Origin: Ruegeria arenilitoris
Lineage (GTDB): Bacteria; Pseudomonadota; Alphaproteobacteria; Rhodobacterales; Rhodobacteraceae
Reading direction: 5' to 3'
Length of the DNA: 64,000 bases
Assembly (NCBI RefSeq): GCF_013035425.1
Contig: NZ_WQHX01000008.1
Location: forward strand, 62,001 to 126,000
Each line of letters opens with the position of its first letter. The first letter of the stretch is position 1. The notes below the pieces were generated by a model. That model did no database searches and was not told where the DNA came from. It worked only from the letters and a program-made list of their open reading frames with translations. Both the position numbers and the translations under genes were made by a program. Below are positions 1-7,973 of this stretch, piece after piece.

Positions 1-1747
1 CATTTGCATACCGTTCTGCAATTCGGGCTCGCTTAGGCTTTAGTGTTGGTGTGATTAAGCCACTTTCAAGATCCCAGGGTTCGACCTCGATGACCACATC
101 CCGAACGCGGGCATAGGGTGGAACATCGCATAAACCGAGGGAAATACGCTTTACTAACTTTTTCCGGATTTGTTCTGAAGAAGGTTCGATTTCACGAGCC
201 CACACTTGGAATTTCGGGACGTTCACGACAACAACAGCTGAACACCATGGCTTGCCATCACCCAAAACACATGCCTGATCGATCAGCGGATCTGCAACCA
301 ATGCTGTCTCGATCGGTGTGGGATTCACGTTTTCCCCAGTCGAGAGGACGAGGATATCCTTTATCCGACCCTTTATGTAAACTCTACTGTCGACGATTTC
401 GGCGGCATCCCCAGTACGGAGCCAGCCACCCTCATCAAAGGCTTCGCTTGTCGCATCTGGATTTTTCCAATACCCGATCATAGCGCTTGGAGTGCGAATT
501 AACAGTTCTTGTCTGTCGCCGATTTTCAATTCGCTGCCCGGAAGCGCAAACCCAACGCTGTCACAGCGACGGTCATCTATTTTCGACCCGGTAACTGCAG
601 GTCCCGCTTCTGTGAGTCCATAACCTTGCAGTACCGGCAATTCCATCGCCGCAAAGAATCGCGATGTTTCTGCGGACAGGTGCGCTCCTCCACAAACCAG
701 CATTCGTATTCGGCCGCCAAATGCCTCTCGCACTCGCCTTGCTACACGTTGACCAACCAGCGCCCAATAGAGCTGGGCAATGGCGGGCACGGTCGGAAGG
801 TTTTTTTCAATAGACTGTCGCCGACGCCAACCTGTTACCTCGGTCCAAGCCAGAATTTTGCGTGAAATAACTGACGTGTCTGCCTTGGAGATTACCCTTT
901 CACGGATCCGTTCAAAAAGTCTCGGAACCGCCAACATTACGGTAGGACGCAACTCTTGCATATCTTCCGCCAAGTCTTGAACCGACCGCGTAAATGCCAC
1001 CGGACTATTGGCGAGCATGGGACAGAGATAACCCAAAGTTCTCTCAAATGCGTGGGCCAATGGAAGAATGGATAGGAACAAATCTTTTTCGGAAATCGGG
1101 TTTATCTTTCCGACAGTCCCCGCATTCCAAAGCAACGCCCTGTGTGCAAGCATCACACCCTTGGGCGGGCCAGTGGTTCCGGACGTGTAGATCAGTGTTG
1201 CCAAGTCGTCTTGCGAACCAAAATCGCCACCGACTTTCTGCGTACTACAGCTCAATGGTTCCGGACAAGAAATCGCGCGCCCACCTGAGGCTTGTTTATC
1301 TTTGACCAGCCAGACATCTCTAAGTTCGAATAGGGTTTTGCGCTGCGGCCCCAAAGCTTTCCAGCGTTCAATTCCGTCGGTTACACACAGTACCGCGCCG
1401 CTGTCGCGTAAAACGTGGCAAATATTGGCGGCGCTGTCCCGGGTGTAGACCGGAACGGTGACAAGCCTTTCGCTCATGGCCGCCAGATCGGTGACAACCC
1501 AATCTACCCCGTTGGGTAAGAAAATTCCAACTCTGTCACCTGGGCGCAACCCGGATTGCGCAAACGCGGCACGACGTTTGGCGACACGTTCATGCACCAT
1601 GCGCCATGTCAAAGTCCGCCATTCACCGTCAACGAACTGTAGATAGGCCGGGCAGTCTGGCGTATCGCTAACCCTTGCTTCAAACGCCTCGGGAATAGTT
1701 TGGCACAGCGAAACATCTGCCCTGCTGTCTAACGACCTCTCAAGCAT
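1..1747 (-). CDS. Long-chain acyl-CoA ligase (AMP-forming), 3' end cut by window
   Basis: The reading frame opens with ATG at 1747, preceded by GAGAGG eight bases upstream, and stays open to the window edge, giving about 582 residues. It carries the adenylate-forming signature IYTSGTTGPPKG near residues 186-197, a GYGLTEAGPA block and GWLRTGD further on, and a lysine-rich C-terminal part typical of LACS proteins. Only a few residues should be missing. Known role of the family: ATP-dependent activation of a fatty acid to acyl-AMP and then acyl-CoA in the cytoplasm. It diverges from the alpha-oxoamine synthase at 1879 across about 130 bp, so a shared control region is likely and it may supply the acyl-CoA for that enzyme (inference). 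Chain length specificity cannot be read from the sequence. Confidence 0.88.
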   Translation of the reverse strand, partial: MLERSLDSRADVSLCQTIPEAFEARVSDTPDCPAYLQFVDGEWRTLTWRMVHERVAKRRAAFAQSGLRPGDRVGIFLPNGVDWVVTDLAAMSERLVTVPVYTRDSAANICHVLRDSGAVLCVTDGIERWKALGPQRKTLFELRDVWLVKDKQASGGRAISCPEPLSCSTQKVGGDFGSQDDLATLIYTSGTTGPPKGVMLAHRALLWNAGTVGKINPISEKDLFLSILPLAHAFERTLGYLCPMLANSPVAFTRSVQDLAEDMQELRPTVMLAVPRLFERIRERVISKADTSVISRKILAWTEVTGWRRRQSIEKNLPTVPAIAQLYWALVGQRVARRVREAFGGRIRMLVCGGAHLSAETSRFFAAMELPVLQGYGLTEAGPAVTGSKIDDRRCDSVGFALPGSELKIGDRQELLIRTPSAMIGYWKNPDATSEAFDEGGWLRTGDAAEIVDSRVYIKGRIKDILVLSTGENVNPTPIETALVADPLIDQACVLGDGKPWCSAVVVVNVPKFQVWAREIEPSSEQIRKKLVKRISLGLCDVPPYARVRDVVIEVEPWDLESGLITPTLKPKRARIAERYAN

Positions 1748-1878
1748 AGCCGATCCTCTCATGCGGGGATCGCAGGCTCCATGATTCAAATCAATTAAAA
1801 CCACTTCCGGGCGGGCTAACCTTTTTGCGCGTCTTGAGTTGTTTTGAAATTTGAGACTTGGAAAGAAAGGTTCAACTA

Positions 1879-3144
1879 ATGGCTGGAACTGCTTCTTCAC
1901 CCTCTGAACGGATAAAATCACTAACGCGACTTGTGCAGAACTCGGGTCTCTATCCAAACAATCCCATCGTGAATAGTGCAACGACGGAGCCTGTAATTTG
2001 GGTCGATGGCCGGGACCATCTGTTATTCTGCTCGAACAATCTACTTGGTCTTTCCAACCATCCCAACGTCAAGGCGACGGCGCAAAAAGCGCTGGAACGC
2101 TATGGGCTCGGATCGGGCGGATCTCGGCAGATGGCGGCAAACATAGATGTTCACAGAGCACTTGAATGCCGCATCGCGGAGTTTGTGGGCCAAGAAGACG
2201 CTATCTGTTTTGCCGCGGGTTACATGGCCAATGTTGGGGTCATTCCGGCCCTTATGAAAGTCGACTTTCTTCAATCTCTGGCCCAGACTCACCTTGGCCA
2301 CCAAGATGCCACCAGCGTCAGAGAAGATGAAACGTTCGGCTGGGAAGTTTTCAGCGAAGAACTGAACCATGCCAGTGTCGTGGATGGCATCCGTCTTGCC
2401 AAGGCCAAGGTCAGTCGGTTCCCGCACAAGAATATGGAACGACTGGCGGAAACAATTAGTCAATCAACCATGCCGTCAAAACTCATTCTAAGCGACGGTG
2501 TGTTCAGTATGGACGGAGACATTGCCCCAATTCCAGCGATGGCCGAGCTGGCCCGCAAAAACAACGCTATGCTGATGATCGATGACGCGCACGGGGTTGG
2601 GATGCTTGGGGAAAACGGACGTGGCAGCTTGGAACACCACGGAGTTTCTTCATCAGACGTAGACCTGCAAATGGGAACATTTACAAAGGCATTCGGTGGT
2701 GTTGGGGGGTACGTCGCCGGTGATCAAGAGGTGATCGACTTCTTAAGAATCTCGGCACGCACCTACATTTTTTCAGCGCCTTTGCCGCCTTCAATCGCAG
2801 CAGGTGTGACTGAGGCTATAGACATTGCCGAACGTGAACCTTGGCGGCGTGAAAAGGCGCTGGAGAACGCGTTTTATTTCCGCCGCGAAGTCGAGTCGCA
2901 AGGTTACAAAACGCTTGGCAGCGAAGCGCATATCGTCCCGACCCTGATAGGTGACGAACTAAAAGCGGCTGAGGTGACCCGTCTTCTGCGACATCGAGGT
3001 ATAATTGCGCCGCATGCTCGGTATCCTGCTGTTGCGCTGGGACAAGCCCGAATTCGGTTTGTGATGACGTGCCAACACGAGCGCGAACAGATCGATTTCT
3101 TGTTGGGATGTCTCGCGGAAATGCGCGAGACATTGAAACTTTAA
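1879..3144 (+). CDS. Alpha-oxoamine synthase family PLP enzyme (serine palmitoyltransferase/KBL/AONS-like)
   Basis: I chose ATG at 1879, which follows AAAGG, over an in-frame TTG at 1858; this gives 421 residues. Fold-type I aminotransferase features are clear: GLGSGGSR, the stacking histidine in ELNHAS (H164), the PLP-pyridine pair DDAHG (D235, H238) and the Schiff-base lysine in TFTKAFGG (K270). The family condenses an acyl-CoA with an amino acid (serine, glycine, alanine or 2-aminobutyrate) and releases CO2. About 20-25 extra residues sit just before the NHAS block (roughly residues 128-158), longer than the usual loop there. The neighbouring acyl-CoA ligase, dehydrogenase and amide-forming enzymes argue against biotin or threonine metabolism and for a long-chain amino-ketone product such as a sphingoid base or a CqsA-like signal. 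The exact substrate is unknown. Confidence 0.85.
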   Translation: MAGTASSPSERIKSLTRLVQNSGLYPNNPIVNSATTEPVIWVDGRDHLLFCSNNLLGLSNHPNVKATAQKALERYGLGSGGSRQMAANIDVHRALECRIAEFVGQEDAICFAAGYMANVGVIPALMKVDFLQSLAQTHLGHQDATSVREDETFGWEVFSEELNHASVVDGIRLAKAKVSRFPHKNMERLAETISQSTMPSKLILSDGVFSMDGDIAPIPAMAELARKNNAMLMIDDAHGVGMLGENGRGSLEHHGVSSSDVDLQMGTFTKAFGGVGGYVAGDQEVIDFLRISARTYIFSAPLPPSIAAGVTEAIDIAEREPWRREKALENAFYFRREVESQGYKTLGSEAHIVPTLIGDELKAAEVTRLLRHRGIIAPHARYPAVALGQARIRFVMTCQHEREQIDFLLGCLAEMRETLKL

Positions 3145-3154
3145 GGTTCCTTAG

Positions 3155-3940
3155 ATGATAGTGCCTTCTAATAGCAGAACAGCTCTGATCACAGGAGCGT
3201 CTTCTGGAATTGGCCTTGCGTTTGCTGAGGAATATGCACGCGAAGGCGTCAATTTGGTAATTGTCGCTCGCCGCAATGACCCGCTGCAGCAATTGGCGTC
3301 TCAGCTTCGTTCAAAGCATGGCATTAAAGTGCAAGTTTGGGCGGGTGATCTTGCTGACCCTGAGACACCGCATCGCCTGTTCAATTTTCTGTCCGAAAGA
3401 CAAATCCCAGTGGATATCCTCGTCAACAATGCTGGATTTGGGGTTCCGGGAAATTTGTGCGAAGTGGAATGGAGCAGGCATCGTGACACCATCGAAGTGA
3501 TGGCCGCAGCCCCGGTTCAACTGAGCTATCTTTTTGCGCCAGCGATGCGGGAAAGAAGATCAGGCCAGATCATTAATGTATCGTCGTTGGCTGCACTGCT
3601 ACCACCGCACGCTGGGGGAACTTTGTACTATCCCTTGAAGTCTTACTTGGCACAATTCTCGCTAGCATTGCGGGCAGAATTGAAAGCAACTGGCGTGAAT
3701 GTCTGCGCTGTTTGCCCGGGTTTCACACGCACTGGGTTTCAAACTGCGGCAGGTGGCACCGTGGAATCTGTGACAATCCCAACTTGGATGTGGAGCCAGC
3801 CGAATGACGTGGCAGTCGCCGCTATACGTGCAGTCAGGAAGAACCAACCGATCTGCATCCCGGGCCTTTTCAACAAGACTGTTGCTCTTTTTTTCAAACT
3901 CATGCCTGCTTCGATAGGGAGAATGATAGTCGGTGGTTGA
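3155..3940 (+). CDS. Short-chain dehydrogenase/reductase, probable ketone reductase of the cassette
   Basis: Ten bases after the oxoamine synthase, with AAGG before the ATG, so the two are probably co-transcribed. The 261-residue protein has the classical SDR layout: nucleotide-binding TGASSGIG at residues 13-20, NNAG at 91-94, catalytic Ser at 143-144 and Y158-x3-K162. The tail with paired hydrophobic stretches ending GRMIVGG resembles membrane-associated SDRs of the DltE/3-ketosphinganine-reductase type. By position it would reduce the 3-oxo group of the amino-ketone made by the upstream enzyme, using NAD(P)H (inference). It converges with the GNAT gene, the two stop codons being separated by only a few bases. 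Confidence 0.85.
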   Translation: MIVPSNSRTALITGASSGIGLAFAEEYAREGVNLVIVARRNDPLQQLASQLRSKHGIKVQVWAGDLADPETPHRLFNFLSERQIPVDILVNNAGFGVPGNLCEVEWSRHRDTIEVMAAAPVQLSYLFAPAMRERRSGQIINVSSLAALLPPHAGGTLYYPLKSYLAQFSLALRAELKATGVNVCAVCPGFTRTGFQTAAGGTVESVTIPTWMWSQPNDVAVAAIRAVRKNQPICIPGLFNKTVALFFKLMPASIGRMIVGG

Positions 3941-3944
3941 CCAA

Positions 3945-5003
3945 TCAGAGTACGTCGCCGGCACTTACCATCAAAGGCCCATTTCGTAATTGCGCAAGCA
4001 TCATCTCATTCATACCAACAACATCGATTCTCAGTTTTGCTGACCCTGATATGGAATGGGCCAGCAATCCCATTTTGCCGTACTCTCGAATAGCTCGAAA
4101 CGATGGGCTGCGCGCATCCAACATAATGAGGCCAATTTTTGCTTGATGGTAATGCAAACAGGTCTCTAACAAACTAAAAAATGCGGCCTCATGTCCTTTA
4201 TTCAAAATCAGATTCCCAATCCGAACGATCCTTAGATCCTCAAGGTTCAGAAGGCGGTTAAACCAGGGCAACCGTTTCAGAATATTCAATAAAAAAACAC
4301 CTTGAATGCCGGGCATCGAGACAACGGCCCATCGCAACAACTCGGCCTGAGCCACCGCGACAATCTCTGATCCTTCACGCGAAACAAAGCACTCTTCGGA
4401 TTTGAAAGACGAGGGGAAATCGGTCAATTCATGGTCTTTATAACTTTCTTCTAACCTTGCCATAATCGGTTGAACTTCATCCGGTCGGATCAAACCTGCA
4501 GATGGATCGCGACGCGGGAAAAACCTTGCAAACAGCGTTAAGGGAATGTCTGCCTCAACCGTATGGCCAATTTGATCTGATAGGTGCAGCGAATACTCAG
4601 TCGTTTCTTCGACGTAGGCAAAACCGAAGCCTGGCGATCCAACTTCTGACTTACAGTATTCTCCAACGTGCTCGATCAACTGTCCAGCCAGGCCCTGATT
4701 TTGTCGATCAGGCCGTGTTGAGGCCATGACAAAGTGAAACCCATTGCACTGGCGCCCCGCTAAAAACTTGGAACATTTATCAAGAACGAAAACGCACAGT
4801 TCCTGCCCGGCTTCGGATAAAACGAAATAGCTGGGATTGCGCAATCGGGCGAGTTTTTCAGAAATATTCATAATGCGGTACTTGGTCGATCGGCTTCCCC
4901 AAATTGTCTGACCGAGCATTTCGACAGTCGCGTCAGACGGTTTGTCCGATCGTGTGATCATTTTTTGGGAATTGATGTCTTTCCAGATCAATTCAACTGT
5001 CAT
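3945..5003 (-). CDS. GNAT-superfamily N-acyltransferase, two-part
   Basis: Start taken at ATG 5003, with AAAGG eight bases upstream and an 11-base overlap with the end of the GH3 gene; the frame extends to a GTG at 5024 but that has no better site. The 352-residue protein has a recognisable GNAT acetyl-CoA-binding motif A (RPDRQNQGLA, about residues 97-106). The second half (about residues 180-350) may be a degenerate second GNAT lobe, giving a tandem arrangement. GNAT enzymes transfer an acyl group from acyl-CoA or acyl-ACP to an amine. A GNAT-type ceramide synthase has been reported from the Caulobacter sphingolipid pathway (from memory), which makes N-acylation of the amino-alcohol a reasonable hypothesis here. 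Translational coupling to the GH3 gene is likely. Confidence 0.7.
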   Translation of the reverse strand: MTVELIWKDINSQKMITRSDKPSDATVEMLGQTIWGSRSTKYRIMNISEKLARLRNPSYFVLSEAGQELCVFVLDKCSKFLAGRQCNGFHFVMASTRPDRQNQGLAGQLIEHVGEYCKSEVGSPGFGFAYVEETTEYSLHLSDQIGHTVEADIPLTLFARFFPRRDPSAGLIRPDEVQPIMARLEESYKDHELTDFPSSFKSEECFVSREGSEIVAVAQAELLRWAVVSMPGIQGVFLLNILKRLPWFNRLLNLEDLRIVRIGNLILNKGHEAAFFSLLETCLHYHQAKIGLIMLDARSPSFRAIREYGKMGLLAHSISGSAKLRIDVVGMNEMMLAQLRNGPLMVSAGDVL

Positions 5004-6582
5004 GAGTTTGGCCTTTGGCAGCACTGCCTAGAACGGTCGCAAGTAAATCTTCGAACAGGCTGCCATCTATTATTATCCGAGGAACCTTGTACTGGCCTCC
5101 CAAGTTGCGGCGGGCTTTCATCCACCTAAGAAAACCCCCGGAAGGGACAAATTTTACTTCAGGCGCTGAAATAGCGAGGCCGCTGCCGCGAAGTTCCGAA
5201 TAGTCTTCGTTTCGCTCAGATAGAACGCGGTCGATGATATCGGCGAAATTCTTTGCAGTTTCCGGTTCTGGCGCGCCTTCAACCTCAATGAGGAAGAGGT
5301 GGCGATTGCCTCTGATTTCGCGAATGGGCCCCACACAATAATCGAGAACTGAAAGACCTGCTTGCGATGCAGCGAAAGCCACAGCGTCTGCGATTTCCGC
5401 CTCGATCAGATGTTCCCCAAAGGCTGACAGTCCATTCTCAACTCGTCCAACAACAAACAAACGAGGCGGCGAAGTGTCTACAAAGCGAACAATGTCACCC
5501 ACCAGATACGACCAGAGTCCAGCAGCTGTTGAAACTATCAAAGCATAATCTACTTCAGTTTCAATATTTCCCACCCAATGCCGATCAGGGTTTTCCGAAT
5601 GAACCTGTTCCGCAGGTATGAATTCAAAGAAAACCTGCCCGTTCAGATGCAAGCGCATGCCCTCACCGTCGCCACGGTCGGCATAGGCAAATACGCCTTC
5701 ACTTGCCGAGAACATCTCGCGTGTTTCTGCATGACCTCCCTGCATCAAGTCTGAAAACCGATGCCGGTAAGGGGCAAAGTTTACGCCCCCATGAACGATT
5801 AGTTCAAGGTTGGGATACCAATCGACAAGTCTGCCATTCGGCCTCTGCTGGGTTTGGGCCAATTCTTCCATGAAGATTAATAACCAGTTGGGTGATCCAC
5901 CTAAGAAACGAACGTCTTGCCGCAAAGACAAAGGGGCCAGCCGGCGGATCTTTTCCTCCCAGTCTGCGATACCGGCAATGTCTGGGGGCGGCAGCACACG
6001 ATCAGCAAACCAACTTGGTAAAGCGCCAGCTGTAATCGCGCTTACAGAACCTACGTCTACACCCGGCATCGCGTGCTGCAGTTGAGCTGGCCCTGTCAGC
6101 CCCAGCGCAGAACCGCCCAACAACCGGCTGTCAGGTCTGTGAACAAAGTGGTGGCACAACAGATCCAAAAAACCTCGCGCTGCGGAGCGCCGCATCTCGG
6201 TCGTATAGGGAATGAATTTGGAACGACCAGTCGTTGTCCCGGAAGTCATCGTGAAAAAGGGGATCCGCCCCGGCCAAGTCTCGTTGATTAGATCCGGATA
6301 ACCAGCCTTCCACCAGTCTTGCCAGAACTCGTCGTAATGACGAACAGGCACTCTTTTCTGGAATTCTTCAATCTGGGTGATTTGGTCGAAGCTATGGGTT
6401 TTCCCGAACTTTGTTTTAGCCGCCCGTCTTACGAGCCGGATCAATAATCGCGACTGAATGATATTGGGGCTTTGCCTGTTCAAACTCCATACCCGCGCGT
6501 TTGCATACCGCCGAGCTATTGGACTGAAGTCTATCATGCGGGCGGACTTGCCGTTTGTTCGTGTTGGATGTGGTTTGTTCAT
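4993..6582 (-). CDS. GH3-family acyl-acid amido synthetase (auxin-responsive GH3-like)
   Basis: This 529-residue protein begins at ATG 6582 with GGAG just upstream. It belongs to the firefly-luciferase-like adenylating superfamily in its GH3 branch: P-loop-like TSGTTTGRSKFIPY at residues 113-126, a SEGVFAYAD block and YLVGDIVRFVD. Characterised plant GH3 proteins adenylate a carboxylic acid (indole-acetate, jasmonate, benzoates) and join it to an amino acid by an amide bond. Bacterial homologues are mostly uncharacterised. The gene lies 25 bp after the cyclase gene and overlaps the acyltransferase, so an operon is likely. In this setting it may form an amide on the amino-lipid or its precursor; substrate and partner cannot be told from sequence. 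Confidence 0.85.
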   Translation of the reverse strand: MNKPHPTRTNGKSARMIDFSPIARRYANARVWSLNRQSPNIIQSRLLIRLVRRAAKTKFGKTHSFDQITQIEEFQKRVPVRHYDEFWQDWWKAGYPDLINETWPGRIPFFTMTSGTTTGRSKFIPYTTEMRRSAARGFLDLLCHHFVHRPDSRLLGGSALGLTGPAQLQHAMPGVDVGSVSAITAGALPSWFADRVLPPPDIAGIADWEEKIRRLAPLSLRQDVRFLGGSPNWLLIFMEELAQTQQRPNGRLVDWYPNLELIVHGGVNFAPYRHRFSDLMQGGHAETREMFSASEGVFAYADRGDGEGMRLHLNGQVFFEFIPAEQVHSENPDRHWVGNIETEVDYALIVSTAAGLWSYLVGDIVRFVDTSPPRLFVVGRVENGLSAFGEHLIEAEIADAVAFAASQAGLSVLDYCVGPIREIRGNRHLFLIEVEGAPEPETAKNFADIIDRVLSERNEDYSELRGSGLAISAPEVKFVPSGGFLRWMKARRNLGGQYKVPRIIIDGSLFEDLLATVLGSAAKGQTHDS

Positions 6583-6607
6583 TGGCTCCGCCGCCTATCC
6601 CACCAAA

Positions 6608-7729
6608 TCAGTTTGTGAAAACGTCAAGCTCTCCAATATTTTTGGCTTTAACCAGGAATTGATGGCTGAACTTCCCTTTGTGGAATTCACTTAGTTCGTT
6701 CCAGAACTCTTGACTTAGCCTAATACCACCTAATGCACCCTCACCTTGCTCTATATCGTCAGAATGGATCTGCTCCAATCTGGCCGCCTTGTTTACCTCA
6801 GGGCCTATCATGGTGAATTGGTGTCGTGTCGCTGAGCCAAAGTCTCCACTTACGACCAGACCAAGGTGCAGACCAATCCTTAAGGACAGCGGTTCATTTC
6901 CTATTTTTATTTCCGAAACATTCTTAGCCGCTTGCTCTGCAGCGTTAACCGCTTCAGCACAAATCGCTGCAGCACTTTCTCTTTTGTCCTTCATCACCCA
7001 AAACGCCATCAAGCCGTCACCTATGAACTTGTCGATATGCCCGCCGCAATCCAAAACAGGCGTCGTCTGAGCGTTAAAAAAACGTTGGACAACATCCGCA
7101 ATTCGTTCCGGCGAAGTCTTCAGGGTGAACCTGCTAAAGTTGACAACATCCGAGAACCAGATAACCGCGCGCTCTACGACATAATCTGCTTGGTTTTCAC
7201 CACCCGATTGCATTCGGCGGCTCAACGCGTATTGGTTGGTGTATGCGTGAAGAATGCGCGTATCGTCAGCCAGCTGGCGGCCCAAAGACGCGGTTTTTCT
7301 AGTCGCGTTTCGAAGTTTGATTGATATAATTTTTGCTATGTTACGCCATAGAACGCCAGATTCCGGGTGCGCTTCTATTTTCGTTTTGTCGATGATCAAA
7401 ACTTCAACGTTGCTTTCGTCAGCGACCAACTCGTAAATACGACGATATCCATTACCTACCAGATGCTGTTCCCCAATGACCTCATTTCGGCGTCTCACAA
7501 ACAAAGTTTGATCGTTCAGTCTGACTGCAACGGAACCTGTTACAATAATCCAAAGGCATTCGGCCGGGTCACCCGGGCGACATATGCTTTCTCCCTCGGC
7601 ATACCTGTACGGACGTGGCTCCAGTGCCAAAGGATCTTGCACGTCATCTACAAGGCCACAAAGTAAAAGTGCCTCTTCTTGATCTATATTGAGCTCTTTG
7701 ATCCGAGTTATTGACGACTTGGCTGCCAT
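6608..7729 (-). CDS. cNMP-binding domain plus class III adenylate/guanylate cyclase
   Basis: A 373-residue, apparently soluble protein with two domains. Residues about 40-140 form a CRP-like cyclic-nucleotide-binding barrel (EGESICRPGD, then VIGE and YRRI at the phosphate cassette). Residues about 186-350 are a class III cyclase with FSDVV (metal D194), HIDKFIGDG (K234, D238), RIGLHLG and GPEVNKAARLE (N313, R317), so all catalytic positions seem present. K234 suggests ATP as substrate. It is the first gene of the operon that continues into the GH3 and GNAT genes, so production or sensing of a cyclic nucleotide is tied to that pathway. The N-terminal domain may give product feedback (inference). 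Confidence 0.88.
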   Translation of the reverse strand: MAAKSSITRIKELNIDQEEALLLCGLVDDVQDPLALEPRPYRYAEGESICRPGDPAECLWIIVTGSVAVRLNDQTLFVRRRNEVIGEQHLVGNGYRRIYELVADESNVEVLIIDKTKIEAHPESGVLWRNIAKIISIKLRNATRKTASLGRQLADDTRILHAYTNQYALSRRMQSGGENQADYVVERAVIWFSDVVNFSRFTLKTSPERIADVVQRFFNAQTTPVLDCGGHIDKFIGDGLMAFWVMKDKRESAAAICAEAVNAAEQAAKNVSEIKIGNEPLSLRIGLHLGLVVSGDFGSATRHQFTMIGPEVNKAARLEQIHSDDIEQGEGALGGIRLSQEFWNELSEFHKGKFSHQFLVKAKNIGELDVFTN

Positions 7730-7973
7730 TGTTCACACCCCACAACAGCTTCAAAACAATTGAAACGTACCGGTATCCTAGCACAGTAAAGGCTGGTTAC
7801 TGTCACATTGTACCCCGTCGTTCGACCATACGAAGATTTTGAGATCTAGAGCGTCACTTGCCACGGTGTAGCGCGCGAAAGACAAAACAGTTTCATATCC
7901 GGGTTCGATGCCCAGGTTTTCCGAGGTCTCGCGAATAAATGCTTGCAGAATGTGTCGCCAGCAGAAGAAAAGA

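Noticed and set aside
2041..2463. 140-codon minus frame inside the oxoamine synthase gene
   Set aside because: Shadow of a clearly coding strand; no independent evidence.
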